From positions 1 to 13,201 of the forward strand of contig JAQXIG010000138.1 of assembly GCA_029007685.1 (NCBI GenBank): a stretch of DNA of 13,201 nt, given 5' to 3'. The position numbers were made by a program, and so were the translations under genes. Shown here one piece after another: positions 1-7,433 of the stretch (the stretch's first letter is position 1; every line of letters begins with the position of its first letter). Origin of the DNA: a bacterium (GTDB lineage: Bacteria; Bacillota_I; Bacilli_A; RF39; UBA660). The notes under the pieces were generated by a model. The model did no database searches, had not been told where the DNA came from, and worked only from the letters and a program-made list of their open reading frames with translations.

Positions 1-134
1 CCTTTTTCAATTCAATGCCATATTCTACTCTTACTGATTCCGTAATACTTAGCCAAAGAGTCTCGACCATCATGTGTTCCAGTATTATAATCATCAAGTA
101 CTTTTTGTTTAAACTCAACAATAAAATGTTTCAT
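1..134 (-). pseudogene. IS3-type transposase OrfA, N-terminal part, with in-frame TGA
   Basis: This would be the DNA-binding half of an insertion-sequence transposase (IS3/IS150-like OrfA). From ATG at 134 the frame encodes 40 residues beginning MKHFIVEFKQKVLDDY, followed by a typical HTH stretch (DSLAKYYGISKSRIWH, residues 25-40). TGA at 14-12 then stops it, but the frame goes on as IEKG to the window edge. IS3-family OrfA proteins commonly have a Trp or other aromatic just after the recognition helix, so the TGA most likely replaces TGG. A strong ribosome binding site (AAAGGAGGTG) lies about 11 bases upstream of the ATG. The gene is cut by the window edge, so it may be a nonsense-mutated relic or the fragment of a larger broken copy. 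Reading TGA as Trp is possible but not favoured, because other genes here use only TGG. Confidence 0.55.
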
Positions 135-221
135 AACAAAAATACACCTCCTTTCGGAAATGTATTTTGTCATACTTTAATGAAATAGTTCCTTTTTTAA
201 TTGTCTACCCTAAAGGGTACA
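1..221 (-). mobile_element. Left end of an IS3-family-like insertion sequence (partial)
   Basis: On the minus strand the segment starting at 221 reads TGTACCCTTTAGGGTAGACA followed by an A-rich run. This resembles the TG-starting terminal repeats of the IS3/IS150 group, and the OrfA-type helix-turn-helix start lies 87 bases further in, as expected. The element continues past base 1, so its other end, OrfB and any target duplication cannot be seen. The motif AATAGTTCCT occurs both inside the putative end (about 184-193) and just outside it (about 225-234), so the exact boundary is uncertain. The family assignment rests on the HTH protein and the terminal pattern, not on a database match. Confidence 0.5.
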
Positions 222-370
222 TTTAATAGTTCCTAGTTTTTTACTGCTACTTATACTTATTGTACCATTTCATAAAATCTCATGATAATTGGTATTCTCT
301 TATTTTATACCTTGTATTTGTAAAAATCATTCCTTCCATGTTCTATATTGACTACATTTCTATTTCACTT

Positions 371-404
371 AAAAAGATACATTGGCACCTTCAATGGTAT
401 CTTT
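371..404 (-). terminator. Rho-independent terminator of the GerMN gene
   Basis: Transcribed on the minus strand, AAAGATACCATTG pairs with CAATGTATCTTT across a 7-base loop with one bulged C, and a run of five T follows. The hairpin starts at the TAA stop of the GerMN gene (406-404), so it closes this transcription unit before the insertion-sequence end. Confidence 0.8.
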
Positions 405-1342
405 TATCTTTCTTTTTCGATTTTATTTATTTGTTTTCCAGCTACTTCTAATAATACAGTATTTACAGGATAATTATCAAATATAGAGTAGGCAATGGTA
501 TAGGAAACCTCTTCTAATAGCTTTTCGCTTGTGAAAATATTATGATTAAAGTTTAGTAACATCAATTCATCTTCAATTTGATAATTAATTAATTCTGTAT
601 CTTCCTTTAACAGAGACATTAAATTCGTTTCATAGAGATAATTACTAGATAGATTATCAATAATAATATTTATCTTTTCACGATCATCATTGATATATTT
701 CGTAACAGGAACATAATATAAATTATTATTAATATCATTCATGTAATATAGAGTCACTTTTTTGATATTGTTTCTGTGATCAATATCATATACTTTGTTG
801 ATTCCAAACTCTCTATTTAAAATTTCTGGTAATTGTTTTTTGGAGTTAGGTAGTTCTGTTACTCTAATTCCTTCTATTAAAATGGTGATTCCATTAATAT
901 CAGGAAGATTCGTGGTACTATAGACAATACTTTCTATTAGTCTTTCTTCTAACTCAGCTGATCCACTTAATAATTCTTTAGAAAAATCAATTGCGGCAAT
1001 ATTATTTTCAATTTTAATTTCGTTTACTTTAGTGTTAGCAGGTATAATGCCATTTAAGCCCACTGGTAATTTTTCACTTTTGTTTATCGTTAAATACTCG
1101 ATAATGCCCCTTATTTTACTTTCGGAAGTACTTCCTTCTAACAATACATTTGTTTTTACTAAATAATTATTGGGGCCGAGTAAATAAATTTCATTTGTTC
1201 CTAGTGAAACTACATATTCTACTTCTATTTTTGGATCTAGATATTGGGTATTCATCTTTTCTGGTATTAAGTAGATTACAAACAATGTAAAAATGGTAAA
1301 GGTTGTAATCAATATTTTTCTCAGTGCTTTTCTTCTCAGCAT
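404..1342 (-). CDS. Membrane-anchored tandem GerMN-domain protein
   Basis: Predicted 312-residue protein with a basic N-terminus and one membrane segment (about residues 10-26), so most of it should lie outside the membrane. Two GerMN-like domains follow, about residues 50-165 and 195-302. The first has the typical pattern: YLLGPNNYLVKTN, then a predicted helix, then LPVGLNGIIPANTKVNEIKI and AIDFSKELL. The second repeats it more loosely (VTLYYMN..., LMLLNFN). GerMN domains occur in the Bacillus germination/sporulation protein GerM and in lipoprotein LpqB; a ligand role at the cell envelope is suspected but not settled. The ATG at 1342 is preferred to GTG at 1351, because AGGGTG sits six bases before the ATG and overlaps the GTG codon. 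The gene is 89 bases after holA with a possible promoter of its own. No lipobox or sporulation partner is visible, so a spore role is only a possibility. Confidence 0.8.
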   Translation of the reverse strand: MLRRKALRKILITTFTIFTLFVIYLIPEKMNTQYLDPKIEVEYVVSLGTNEIYLLGPNNYLVKTNVLLEGSTSESKIRGIIEYLTINKSEKLPVGLNGIIPANTKVNEIKIENNIAAIDFSKELLSGSAELEERLIESIVYSTTNLPDINGITILIEGIRVTELPNSKKQLPEILNREFGINKVYDIDHRNNIKKVTLYYMNDINNNLYYVPVTKYINDDREKINIIIDNLSSNYLYETNLMSLLKEDTELINYQIEDELMLLNFNHNIFTSEKLLEEVSYTIAYSIFDNYPVNTVLLEVAGKQINKIEKER

Positions 1343-1399
1343 AAAATTCACCCTAATACATGATATGATTTTTTTAGATAAATATTAAAAAACTATCTC

Positions 1400-1405
1400 A
1401 TTATA
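1400..1405 (-). promoter_or_regulatory. Possible -10 element for the GerMN gene
   Basis: A perfect TATAAT lies in the 89-base gap between holA and the GerMN gene, about 58 bases before the chosen ATG. No good -35 hexamer is present 16-18 bases upstream. A 7-bp inverted repeat (1410-1416 with 1429-1435) overlaps the holA stop but has no T run, so read-through from holA is equally possible. Confidence 0.35.
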
Positions 1406-1431
1406 CTCCATAATACTAGAAATTTTTGGTA

Positions 1432-2358
1432 TTATATCTCAGCAATAAAAGTTTCAAACATAATATTGGGGTAGCCTGAACCACTTTTCAAATTATAATC
1501 TAATTCTGCTAGTTTTGATAAATATTTTAATAGAAGCTTATCACTATACTGATAGGAAGCTTCTCTAGCTAGTTTGATTGGATATGTATGCATATTTAGT
1601 AGTTTACTGATTTCTAGATCACTTTTTCCTTCACCTAGAAATATTTTCACTTGATAAATTAAACGAATTTTATTGGCAAGTTTAGAAATAATATTAGCTA
1701 AACTTTCACCATGATTTAATAGTTCATTATAAACTTCAAAAGCTTCTTTTTTTTGGTCTTTGATAATGAAGTCTACCAAAGAAAAGATATTATCATCCAT
1801 ACTTTTTCGAACGATTAAATTAATATCCTCTTTGGTTATTTGTTTGGTATCAATGGCATATAATTTTAATTTTTCTACTTCCATTAATATTTTTTCATGA
1901 TCGTTTTTACAATACTCAATTAAATACTCTATGACACTTTTGTTGACTTGATAATCTTGAAAATGATCTTGGACTATTCTTTCAATGCAGATATTTTCTT
2001 GTATTACATTACTAGTAGCTAGTAACTTGGTTACTAATTTTTTTCGTTTATCTAAAGCAGAAGCTACTAATACTAAGATATTATCAGGATTAGGATAGTC
2101 TAGATATTTTTCTAATCGTTTTACATTGTGATTCATTATACTTTTATCACTTGTTAAGAAGGTGGCGTTATAGCCTACAATTATCTTTTTCGATTCTAAA
2201 AAATTGTAAGTATCTAGATCTTCGATTAATTGTTCAATCGCTATTTCTTCTAAATCATATTGGATGGTGGTTGCCTCTTGATTTTGACTTTGGATTTCTT
2301 TGATTTTGATATCCACTGTGACTTTATCATTGGATACAATTAAATAAATATTTAACAC
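1432..2358 (-). CDS. holA: DNA polymerase III delta subunit (clamp loader)
   Basis: The delta subunit opens the beta sliding clamp in the clamp-loader complex and acts in the cytoplasm at the replication fork. The 308-residue length is normal for a low-GC Gram-positive delta. Family features are visible: an N-terminal YLIVSND strand start, a hydrophobic beta strand ILVLVASALDKRKKLVTKL (about 94-112), a lid-like segment ending NIFSLVDFIIKDQKKEAFEVY (about 191-211), and the C-terminal collar helices with LANKIRLIYQVKIFLG. The start is GTG at 2358, two bases after the alaS TAG; AAAGGT is the only weak ribosome binding site, so translation is probably coupled to alaS. Known Firmicutes often carry holA after comEC; here it follows alaS instead and is therefore probably read from the alanine T-box promoter. 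Confidence 0.9.
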   Translation of the reverse strand: MLNIYLIVSNDKVTVDIKIKEIQSQNQEATTIQYDLEEIAIEQLIEDLDTYNFLESKKIIVGYNATFLTSDKSIMNHNVKRLEKYLDYPNPDNILVLVASALDKRKKLVTKLLATSNVIQENICIERIVQDHFQDYQVNKSVIEYLIEYCKNDHEKILMEVEKLKLYAIDTKQITKEDINLIVRKSMDDNIFSLVDFIIKDQKKEAFEVYNELLNHGESLANIISKLANKIRLIYQVKIFLGEGKSDLEISKLLNMHTYPIKLAREASYQYSDKLLLKYLSKLAELDYNLKSGSGYPNIMFETFIAEI

Positions 2359-2360
2359 GA

Positions 2361-5039
2361 CTATAGTAGACCTTTGATTTCTGCTAAAATTTCATCTAGG
2401 AATTCATCTGTTTTTCCGCCACCTTGAGCAAAAGTACTACTTCCCCCACCATTTCCTAGTGATTTGCTGGCTGCCATTTTTACTACTTTATCAGCTGATA
2501 TTTTGATGTTGCTTCGTGCTAAAAAATTTACATTATGTCCTCGTTTATTAGCAAAGAAAATAAAGCCATTTTGCATTTTATTTAATAGTGCATCCATGAT
2601 TTCTTTTAATAGATTGGTATCTTGATTTTCTAACTTCATTAATAATACTTTTTGATTATGAATCACTTCGATTTGGGTTTCATAAATCTCTAGATTGGAT
2701 AGTGCTTTTTCTTGGCGTTTTTGATGATAACTTTTTTCTAGATTTTTTACAGCTTCTTGGGTTTGTTCTAACTTTGTTTTTTCTGCTATGATATCTTGGT
2801 AACTCATCGGCTCTTTATTATTTAATTGGATATTAAAATCCAAATTAATCCCTTCACTTTTGGCATTACTTAGGATTCCTCTTGCTTTCATTAATAATTT
2901 AATTTGTTCATCGTTATAAGATTTGATTGCTTCGATTAAAGCGTTTTCTACGGTTTCATTAGCCACCGCTTCAATCCGATATACATTACTCCCTTTGGAT
3001 TCTATGGATACGATCGCTAGTTTTTCGATTTCACTGGTATTTTGGATATGAGTCCCTCCACATAATTCTTTAGAATCACCAATCGTTACTACTCTTACTT
3101 GATCAGAGTACTTTTCGTTGAACAAAGCAATCGCACCAGTTTTTTTTGCTTCTTCGATACTCATAATTTCAGTTTGGACATCCATGTTTTGGGTTACTAA
3201 TTGGTTAATAAATGTTTCTACTTCTACTATTTGCTCTTCGGAAATTTTCCCAGTATAACTAAAGTCAAAACGTAAGGAATTTTCATCTACTTTACTACCT
3301 GCTTGTTGAATACTGTCGCTAATAATATGACGAAGAGCATGTTGAATTAAATGTACACATGAATGATTTACTTGAATTTTATGGCGACGAATTTCATCGA
3401 CTGTGCATTTTACTTCTTCTCCTATTTTTACAATTCCGTCTAGTACTTTTATCTTATGAAGATGTTGACCATTCGGTGCCTTTATAACATCTAATACTCT
3501 AGCTTTTAATGTTTTAGAAATGATCATACCGGTATCGCCTACTTGCCCACCAGATTCAGCATAAAAACAAGTTTTATCTAAAATCACATAACCTTCTTGT
3601 ACAATCTGCTCTACTTGTTTTTCTTGATCAAACAACCCGATTATTTTGCCTTTTTGTGTATAAGTAAAGTAGGAAAAAGTACTTGACTCTTTAAAGTTTA
3701 ATAAGGCTTCATTTTGAGTATTCATCACTGTTTCCTGTTTTCTTGATTGCTTGGCTAGACGTTTTTGTTCTTCCATATAGGTGTCAAACTCTTCTTTAGA
3801 AGTGTTAAATCCTTTTTCTTCTAAATATTCTAATGTCAGTTCATAAGGAAAACCATATGTATCATATAGCTTAAAAACATCTTTTCCAGAAATTATTTTA
3901 GTAGAAGATTCATTCATTAATTCTAATAATCTTTTTTCACCAGCAGCTAAAGTGTTATGAAATAGTAGTTCTTCTTCTTGAACTAATTTTTCCACTCTTT
4001 CTTTATGGGTTACTAAGTCGGGGTAACTCTCTCCCATGACTTTGACTACAGTTTCTACTAATTTATACATGAATGGTTCATTTACATCTAGTTTTTTTCC
4101 CATTCTAACACTTCGACGAAGCAAACGTCTTAGCACATAACCACGCCCTACATTTTCAAACATGGCCCCATCTGATAAAGCGTTTACAATGGCACGAATA
4201 TGGTCTGCAATAATTTTAAATGAGGTTTCTCCATTATATAGTACTCCGCTTATTTCTTCAATTTTTTGAATAATCGGAGCAAATAAGTCCGTATCAAAAT
4301 TGGAGTCTACTTCTTGAAAAATGCATGCCCATCTTTCTAAGCCGGCGCCTGTATCGATATTTTTACTTGGTAATTCTTGATAATCTTTGCGAGCTAATCC
4401 TTCTTTAGAATTGAATTGGCTAAAAACATTATTCCATATTTCGATGTAACGATCCTGCTCTTGATCTTTCGTAAATTTTATGAAGGCATCCTTATTGGGA
4501 TCGTATTTTTCTCCACGATCATAGAAAATTTCACTATCTGGTCCACATGGTCCTTCTCCAATTTCCCAAAAGTTCCCTTCTAAACGAATAATGTGGTCAA
4601 CTGGCATTCCTAATTCTAGCCATCTTTGATATGCTTCTTCATCTTCGCTATAAATAGTTACATATAATTTATCTTTGGGGATATCAAACCATTCTTGACT
4701 GGTTAATAGTTCGTAAGCAAAAGCAATCGCTTCATCTTTAAAGTAATCTCCTATTGAAAAATTTCCCATCATTTCAAAGAAGGTTTGATGTCTAGTTGTG
4801 ACTCCAACATTTTCAATATCATTCGTACGAATACACTTTTGAACATTTACGATTCTTCTATTATCTGGCACCTCGCTACCATCAAAATATTTTTTTAAAG
4901 GAGTTACGCCAGCATTAATCCATAGTAAACTATCATCATTTACGGGAACTAAAGGAGCACTCGCCAATTTTTTATGTCCTTTACTCTCAAAAAATTGATA
5001 CCACATATTTCTGATTTCGGTACTAGTCATTTTTTTCAT
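2361..5039 (-). CDS. alaS: Alanine-tRNA ligase
   Basis: Charges tRNA-Ala with alanine (ATP-dependent, class II) and edits mischarged Ser/Gly. The 892-residue product is full length. In order: the class II catalytic core begins at about residue 5 (EIRNMWYQFFESKGH, LLWINAGVTPLKKYF, and RTNDIENVGVTTRHQTFFEM at 71-90). The editing domain follows, with FYAESGGQVGDTG (492-504) and the zinc-binding pairs H559-x3-H563 and C660-GGT-H664. A coiled stretch at about 750-790 leads to the C-terminal DHHA1/C-Ala domain with its Gly-rich GGGSSTFAQGGG (864-875). No key residue is missing. ATG at 5039 is preferred to the second ATG at 5030, because GAGGT lies eight bases before it. The start overlaps the end of the upstream kinase-like gene by 17 bases, and holA begins two bases after the stop. 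Regulation is by the alanine T-box about 580 bases upstream. Confidence 0.98.
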   Translation of the reverse strand: MKKMTSTEIRNMWYQFFESKGHKKLASAPLVPVNDDSLLWINAGVTPLKKYFDGSEVPDNRRIVNVQKCIRTNDIENVGVTTRHQTFFEMMGNFSIGDYFKDEAIAFAYELLTSQEWFDIPKDKLYVTIYSEDEEAYQRWLELGMPVDHIIRLEGNFWEIGEGPCGPDSEIFYDRGEKYDPNKDAFIKFTKDQEQDRYIEIWNNVFSQFNSKEGLARKDYQELPSKNIDTGAGLERWACIFQEVDSNFDTDLFAPIIQKIEEISGVLYNGETSFKIIADHIRAIVNALSDGAMFENVGRGYVLRRLLRRSVRMGKKLDVNEPFMYKLVETVVKVMGESYPDLVTHKERVEKLVQEEELLFHNTLAAGEKRLLELMNESSTKIISGKDVFKLYDTYGFPYELTLEYLEEKGFNTSKEEFDTYMEEQKRLAKQSRKQETVMNTQNEALLNFKESSTFSYFTYTQKGKIIGLFDQEKQVEQIVQEGYVILDKTCFYAESGGQVGDTGMIISKTLKARVLDVIKAPNGQHLHKIKVLDGIVKIGEEVKCTVDEIRRHKIQVNHSCVHLIQHALRHIISDSIQQAGSKVDENSLRFDFSYTGKISEEQIVEVETFINQLVTQNMDVQTEIMSIEEAKKTGAIALFNEKYSDQVRVVTIGDSKELCGGTHIQNTSEIEKLAIVSIESKGSNVYRIEAVANETVENALIEAIKSYNDEQIKLLMKARGILSNAKSEGINLDFNIQLNNKEPMSYQDIIAEKTKLEQTQEAVKNLEKSYHQKRQEKALSNLEIYETQIEVIHNQKVLLMKLENQDTNLLKEIMDALLNKMQNGFIFFANKRGHNVNFLARSNIKISADKVVKMAASKSLGNGGGSSTFAQGGGKTDEFLDEILAEIKGLL

Positions 5040-5574
5040 TTTTTTCTACCTCACTTACTATTTTTTTTACTTCTAATTCCAATTCCGGTAGTGATCTATT
5101 TATTACTGTATAGTCAAAATTATGATACTGGTCTAAAGCAGTTTCTGTATAATGGACTTTTTCTTGAGGTGTTAAATCATTTTCAAAGTTTTCACGAACA
5201 ATATTAATACTAATTACTGATGAGAAACGTTTTTTCAACAATTCTATTTCTAATGGCAGTCTTACATCTGTTACCATAAAAACATCGTAATATTCTTCTA
5301 AAATTAAGATATTTTCTGTCAAACGATCGATAAAATAAGTTGGCATATCTAATTTATTACGAATCAGTTCTGTTCCCATTTTTTGAAGTTGCTCTCTTGG
5401 TTTTGTCTCTTCTTGTCCGTCCCAATTAAAATAATCTCTTAAAAGCCATTTTAACGGTCTCATCAATTGAATAAAGCATACTCTTTTACCTAACTTTTGA
5501 TATTCTTTTTCAACCATTTTACTCATGGTGTCTTTGCCATTTCTAGCTCTTCCACTTACTAAATATAATATCAT
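5023..5574 (-). CDS. P-loop deoxynucleoside monophosphate kinase-like protein
   Basis: A 183-residue P-loop protein. The Walker A motif GRARNGKDT (8-16) has the GKDT ending typical of phage-type dNMP kinases and a few other small-molecule kinases. Further family-like features follow in order: REQLQKMGTELIRNKLD, a strand MVTDVRLPLEIELLKK matching the (S/T)DVR-P-E pattern, and late HYTETALD and FDYTVIN, matching the His-x-(S/T)-E and Asp-x-x-(I/V)-x-N elements of that family. From these I infer phosphoryl transfer to a (deoxy)nucleotide, with substrate unknown. AAGGAG lies six bases before the ATG at 5574. It is the first gene after the alanine T-box and overlaps alaS by 17 bases, so expression should follow alanine tRNA charging. 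Alternatives are another member of the nucleotide-kinase/dephospho-CoA kinase superfamily. Confidence 0.72.
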   Translation of the reverse strand: MILYLVSGRARNGKDTMSKMVEKEYQKLGKRVCFIQLMRPLKWLLRDYFNWDGQEETKPREQLQKMGTELIRNKLDMPTYFIDRLTENILILEEYYDVFMVTDVRLPLEIELLKKRFSSVISINIVRENFENDLTPQEKVHYTETALDQYHNFDYTVINRSLPELELEVKKIVSEVEKNEKND

Positions 5575-5616
5575 ATTGATCTCCTTATTTATTTTAATTT
5601 TTATTCATACTACTTT

Positions 5617-5677
5617 AAAAGGAAAAGATCTAGATTAGGAGCGAATTCAAACGCGGTACCATCCTAATTAGATCTTT
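5617..5677 (-). terminator. T-box-controlled terminator upstream of the kinase-alaS operon
   Basis: AAAGATCT and ATTAGGA (5677-5662, split by one A) pair with TCCTAAT and AGATCTTT (5640-5624), and a short T run follows. The inner strand overlaps the T-box antiterminator bases, so the two folds exclude each other. It could also stop read-through from the AI-2E gene, which has no terminator of its own. Confidence 0.85.
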
Positions 5678-5826
5678 CTTTTTATAACGGCTAAGCCGGA
5701 CATAGTCACTATGAAAGGAGCTTCATATAAGTTTCTTTGTTAAGTTCCACCAAACCTTAACTCTCTTGGAAAGTTGCTTATATTACTTATCTTTCTCATC
5801 GCTTTGATTCATGAGTTTTAAAAATC
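5617..5826 (-). promoter_or_regulatory. Alanine T-box riboswitch
   Basis: This leader senses uncharged tRNA-Ala and lets transcription continue into the kinase-alaS-holA operon when alanine is short. The T-box core AGGATGGTACCGCG lies at 5665-5652 (minus strand). Stem I is of normal size, about 5806-5711. The helix ATATAAG/CTTATAT and a lower helix ATGAgAAAG/CTTTCAT frame an internal loop whose 3' side reads GAAGCTC, with GCT (5721-5719) as alanine specifier; AAGTA on the 5' side fits the usual loop E pattern. A competing terminator follows. The specifier agrees with the downstream alaS. The fold was drawn by eye. Confidence 0.9.
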
Positions 5827-5832
5827 TCTTTT

Positions 5833-5861
5833 ATTATAGCAAAACATACTCTAAAGAGCAA
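5833..5861 (-). promoter_or_regulatory. Promoter of the alanine T-box operon
   Basis: The minus strand has TTGCTC (5861-5856), a 17-base spacer, then TATAAT (5838-5833) preceded by TGC, an extended -10. The predicted start near 5826 places stem I of the T-box about 20 bases into the transcript. The -35 element sits only 17 bases after the AI-2E stop codon. Confidence 0.75.
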
Positions 5862-5878
5862 GATTTCCTTTACTTTTT

Positions 5879-7027
5879 TTAATTGGTCATTCTTTCTACT
5901 ATTGAGTATCTTTCATTGAAAAAATTAAAAATTGTTTTTAATATTGAGATCACAGGGGTCGCAAAAATCATACCTATAATTCCAAAGAAATGACTGAAAA
6001 ATAATAGTCCGATCATAATAGTCACCGGGTGAAGTTTCATGGTTTTTCCCATTACTAATGGTTGAAGAAAATAGCTTTCGATCATTTGTGCTATCACTAC
6101 AGCAATTAGAGCACAAACGCCTGTCATAGGACTAATGGAAAAACCTACCAATACTGCTGGTGCTCCTCCAATATATGGTCCGATATAAGGAATAATATTG
6201 GTTACGGCACAGAATAAACCGAATACCATGGGAGCTTTTAAGCCAGCAATTGCTAAGGCAATAGATTGAAATACGAATAAAATCAACATGATACGTAAGG
6301 TTCCATGGACGTAGCTTTTTAAATTGTTGTTTAACTGATCCATTAGTTCTACTGTGCCATTGCGATATTTTTTAGGAAATAAATTTAGTAAATGTCCTTT
6401 TACATTATTAAAATCAAATAACATATAAAATCCTACTAATAGCCCTATTAATAAATTCGCTCCTCCTGTAATAATACCTGTAACGATATTCACTACTGTA
6501 GTTGGTAAGTCTACGGTTAAACTTTTTCCTAAATTATTGATCATATCGTATAGACCAATTTTTACATCTGTTAAATCATAACCACTTACTTCAGTTAGAT
6601 TTAAAAATATATCATCAATACTATCTCGCAAATAGTTTAAAAAGGATGGAACAGATACCATTAAATCATTTAGTTGTTGATAAACAGATGGAATCATTAA
6701 GCGCAACAAAAGATAAATAGAAGAAATAAAAATAAGGTATACAAAGATAGTTCCTAAAGTTCGATTGACTCCTTTTTCGTTTAAGTATTTTACGAATGGA
6801 TCAAATAACCATGCTATGGCAATTCCAATAAACAATGGTGATAAAATATTTAAAACACTTTCTATTAATGGTAAAATTTGCCATTCTCCTAGTAATTTGG
6901 TTAATACATAAACTGAGAGAAAAATCGCTAGTATTAAAAATATTTTTAATAATAAGGTTCCTACTCGAATTCCTTCATTTAATTTTTGGTAGTCTACAGA
7001 ATCTTCTTTTCTTTTTATTTTTAACAT
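5879..7027 (-). CDS. AI-2E family (PerM/YtvI-like) membrane transporter
   Basis: A 382-residue polytopic membrane protein of the AI-2E transporter family (PF01594 type). A pair of N-terminal membrane segments (about 25-45 and 55-80) is followed by a third near 90-110. A soluble stretch with amphipathic helices and the conserved PxxYRN-type region (LFPKKYRNG, about 216-224) comes next. Then comes the C-terminal membrane half with the signature IIPYIGPYIGGAPAVLVG and an FLQPLVMGKTMKLHPVTIMIG segment. Members have been linked to export of autoinducer-2, Na+/H+ exchange or unknown solutes; the substrate here cannot be told. AAGGG lies five to six bases before the ATG at 7027. The alaS T-box operon follows directly. 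In Bacillus subtilis the homologue yrrI also lies just upstream of alaS, so the neighbourhood is conserved. Confidence 0.9.
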   Translation of the reverse strand: MLKIKRKEDSVDYQKLNEGIRVGTLLLKIFLILAIFLSVYVLTKLLGEWQILPLIESVLNILSPLFIGIAIAWLFDPFVKYLNEKGVNRTLGTIFVYLIFISSIYLLLRLMIPSVYQQLNDLMVSVPSFLNYLRDSIDDIFLNLTEVSGYDLTDVKIGLYDMINNLGKSLTVDLPTTVVNIVTGIITGGANLLIGLLVGFYMLFDFNNVKGHLLNLFPKKYRNGTVELMDQLNNNLKSYVHGTLRIMLILFVFQSIALAIAGLKAPMVFGLFCAVTNIIPYIGPYIGGAPAVLVGFSISPMTGVCALIAVVIAQMIESYFLQPLVMGKTMKLHPVTIMIGLLFFSHFFGIIGMIFATPVISILKTIFNFFNERYSIVERMTN

Positions 7028-7382
7028 ATTATCCCTTACTTTCTTTTTTACTATCTATTATATGCAATTTTCTTCCTATTTGATGTTAATTGTTATGTTA
7101 TTTCATGCCTTAGTGTAGCTCCCTATGATACTTTTTTGTTATTGATTTCACTTTATTTTAACATACTTTAAATTCATGAAGCAAGATGTTATGTGAAAAC
7201 TTATTTTCGGTTTGGAGTTTTTTGTTATGTCAAAAAGAGAGAAAATGATTTTTTTATTGACAAACTACCTATTTTGAAATTTTAAATATCCTAGTCCCTT
7301 GGAACGGGGAAATAATTGTCAAAATCTAAGTGGTCTTAAAAAGTAAAAATCTAGAATTACTCTTTTTTATGTGATTGTGAAA
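7028..7382. other. Spacer between tcdA and the AI-2E gene
   Basis: No convincing gene. It holds the promoter and about 120-base leader of the AI-2E gene and the T-rich tail of the tcdA terminator. The leader includes GGGAGCTACACTAAGG (about 7107-7122, minus strand), which has a superficial preQ1-like AGCTACA but not the rest of that motif. A plus-strand ATG near 7227 after GGAG opens only 16 codons before TGA. The spacer is very AT-rich and otherwise featureless to me. Confidence 0.5.
7155..7184 (-). promoter_or_regulatory. Promoter of the AI-2E gene
   Basis: TTGCTT (7184-7179), an 18-base spacer and TAAAAT (7160-7155) preceded by TGT, an extended -10 context, on the minus strand. The predicted start is near 7148, giving a leader of about 120 bases before the AI-2E ATG. 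Confidence 0.55.
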
Positions 7383-7433
7383 ATTATAAAAGACTGTTGA
7401 CAAGGTATTAAGAAAACGACTTTCTCAACAGTC
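7383..7433 (-). terminator. Rho-independent terminator of tcdA
   Basis: A perfect 9-bp stem, GACTGTTGA (7433-7425) with TCAACAGTC (7400-7392), is followed on the minus strand by TTTTATAATTTT. A smaller inner GAAA/TTTC pairing may extend it. The TGA stop of tcdA is part of the 5' arm. Confidence 0.85.

Noticed and set aside
245..335. Minus-strand short frame beside the IS end with one TGA before TAG
   Set aside because: Too short, no ribosome binding site and no recognisable product; probably chance.
260..451. Plus-strand ORF of 63 codons
   Set aside because: It runs antisense through the terminator and 3' end of the GerMN gene, is just a hydrophobic low-complexity translation of AT-rich DNA, and has no ribosome binding site.
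4974..5207. Plus-strand ORF of 77 codons across the alaS start
   Set aside because: Antisense shadow of two well-supported genes, with a Phe/Leu-rich artefact-like composition.
5925..6116. Minus-strand 63-codon ORF inside the AI-2E gene
   Set aside because: Lies wholly within the AI-2E coding region in another frame; no family features.
6835..7083. Plus-strand 82-codon ORF over the start of the AI-2E gene
   Set aside because: Antisense shadow of membrane-segment codons; no ribosome binding site.
7100..7130. AGCTACA-containing leader as a preQ1 riboswitch
   Set aside because: Lacks the paired GG/CC stem and A-rich tail that define preQ1-I; the downstream gene is not in queuosine metabolism as far as can be seen.
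7227..7277. Short plus-strand ORF (MSKREKMIFLLTNYLF) after GGAG
   Set aside because: Only 16 codons before TGA, no promoter or family signal; expected by chance in AT-rich spacer.
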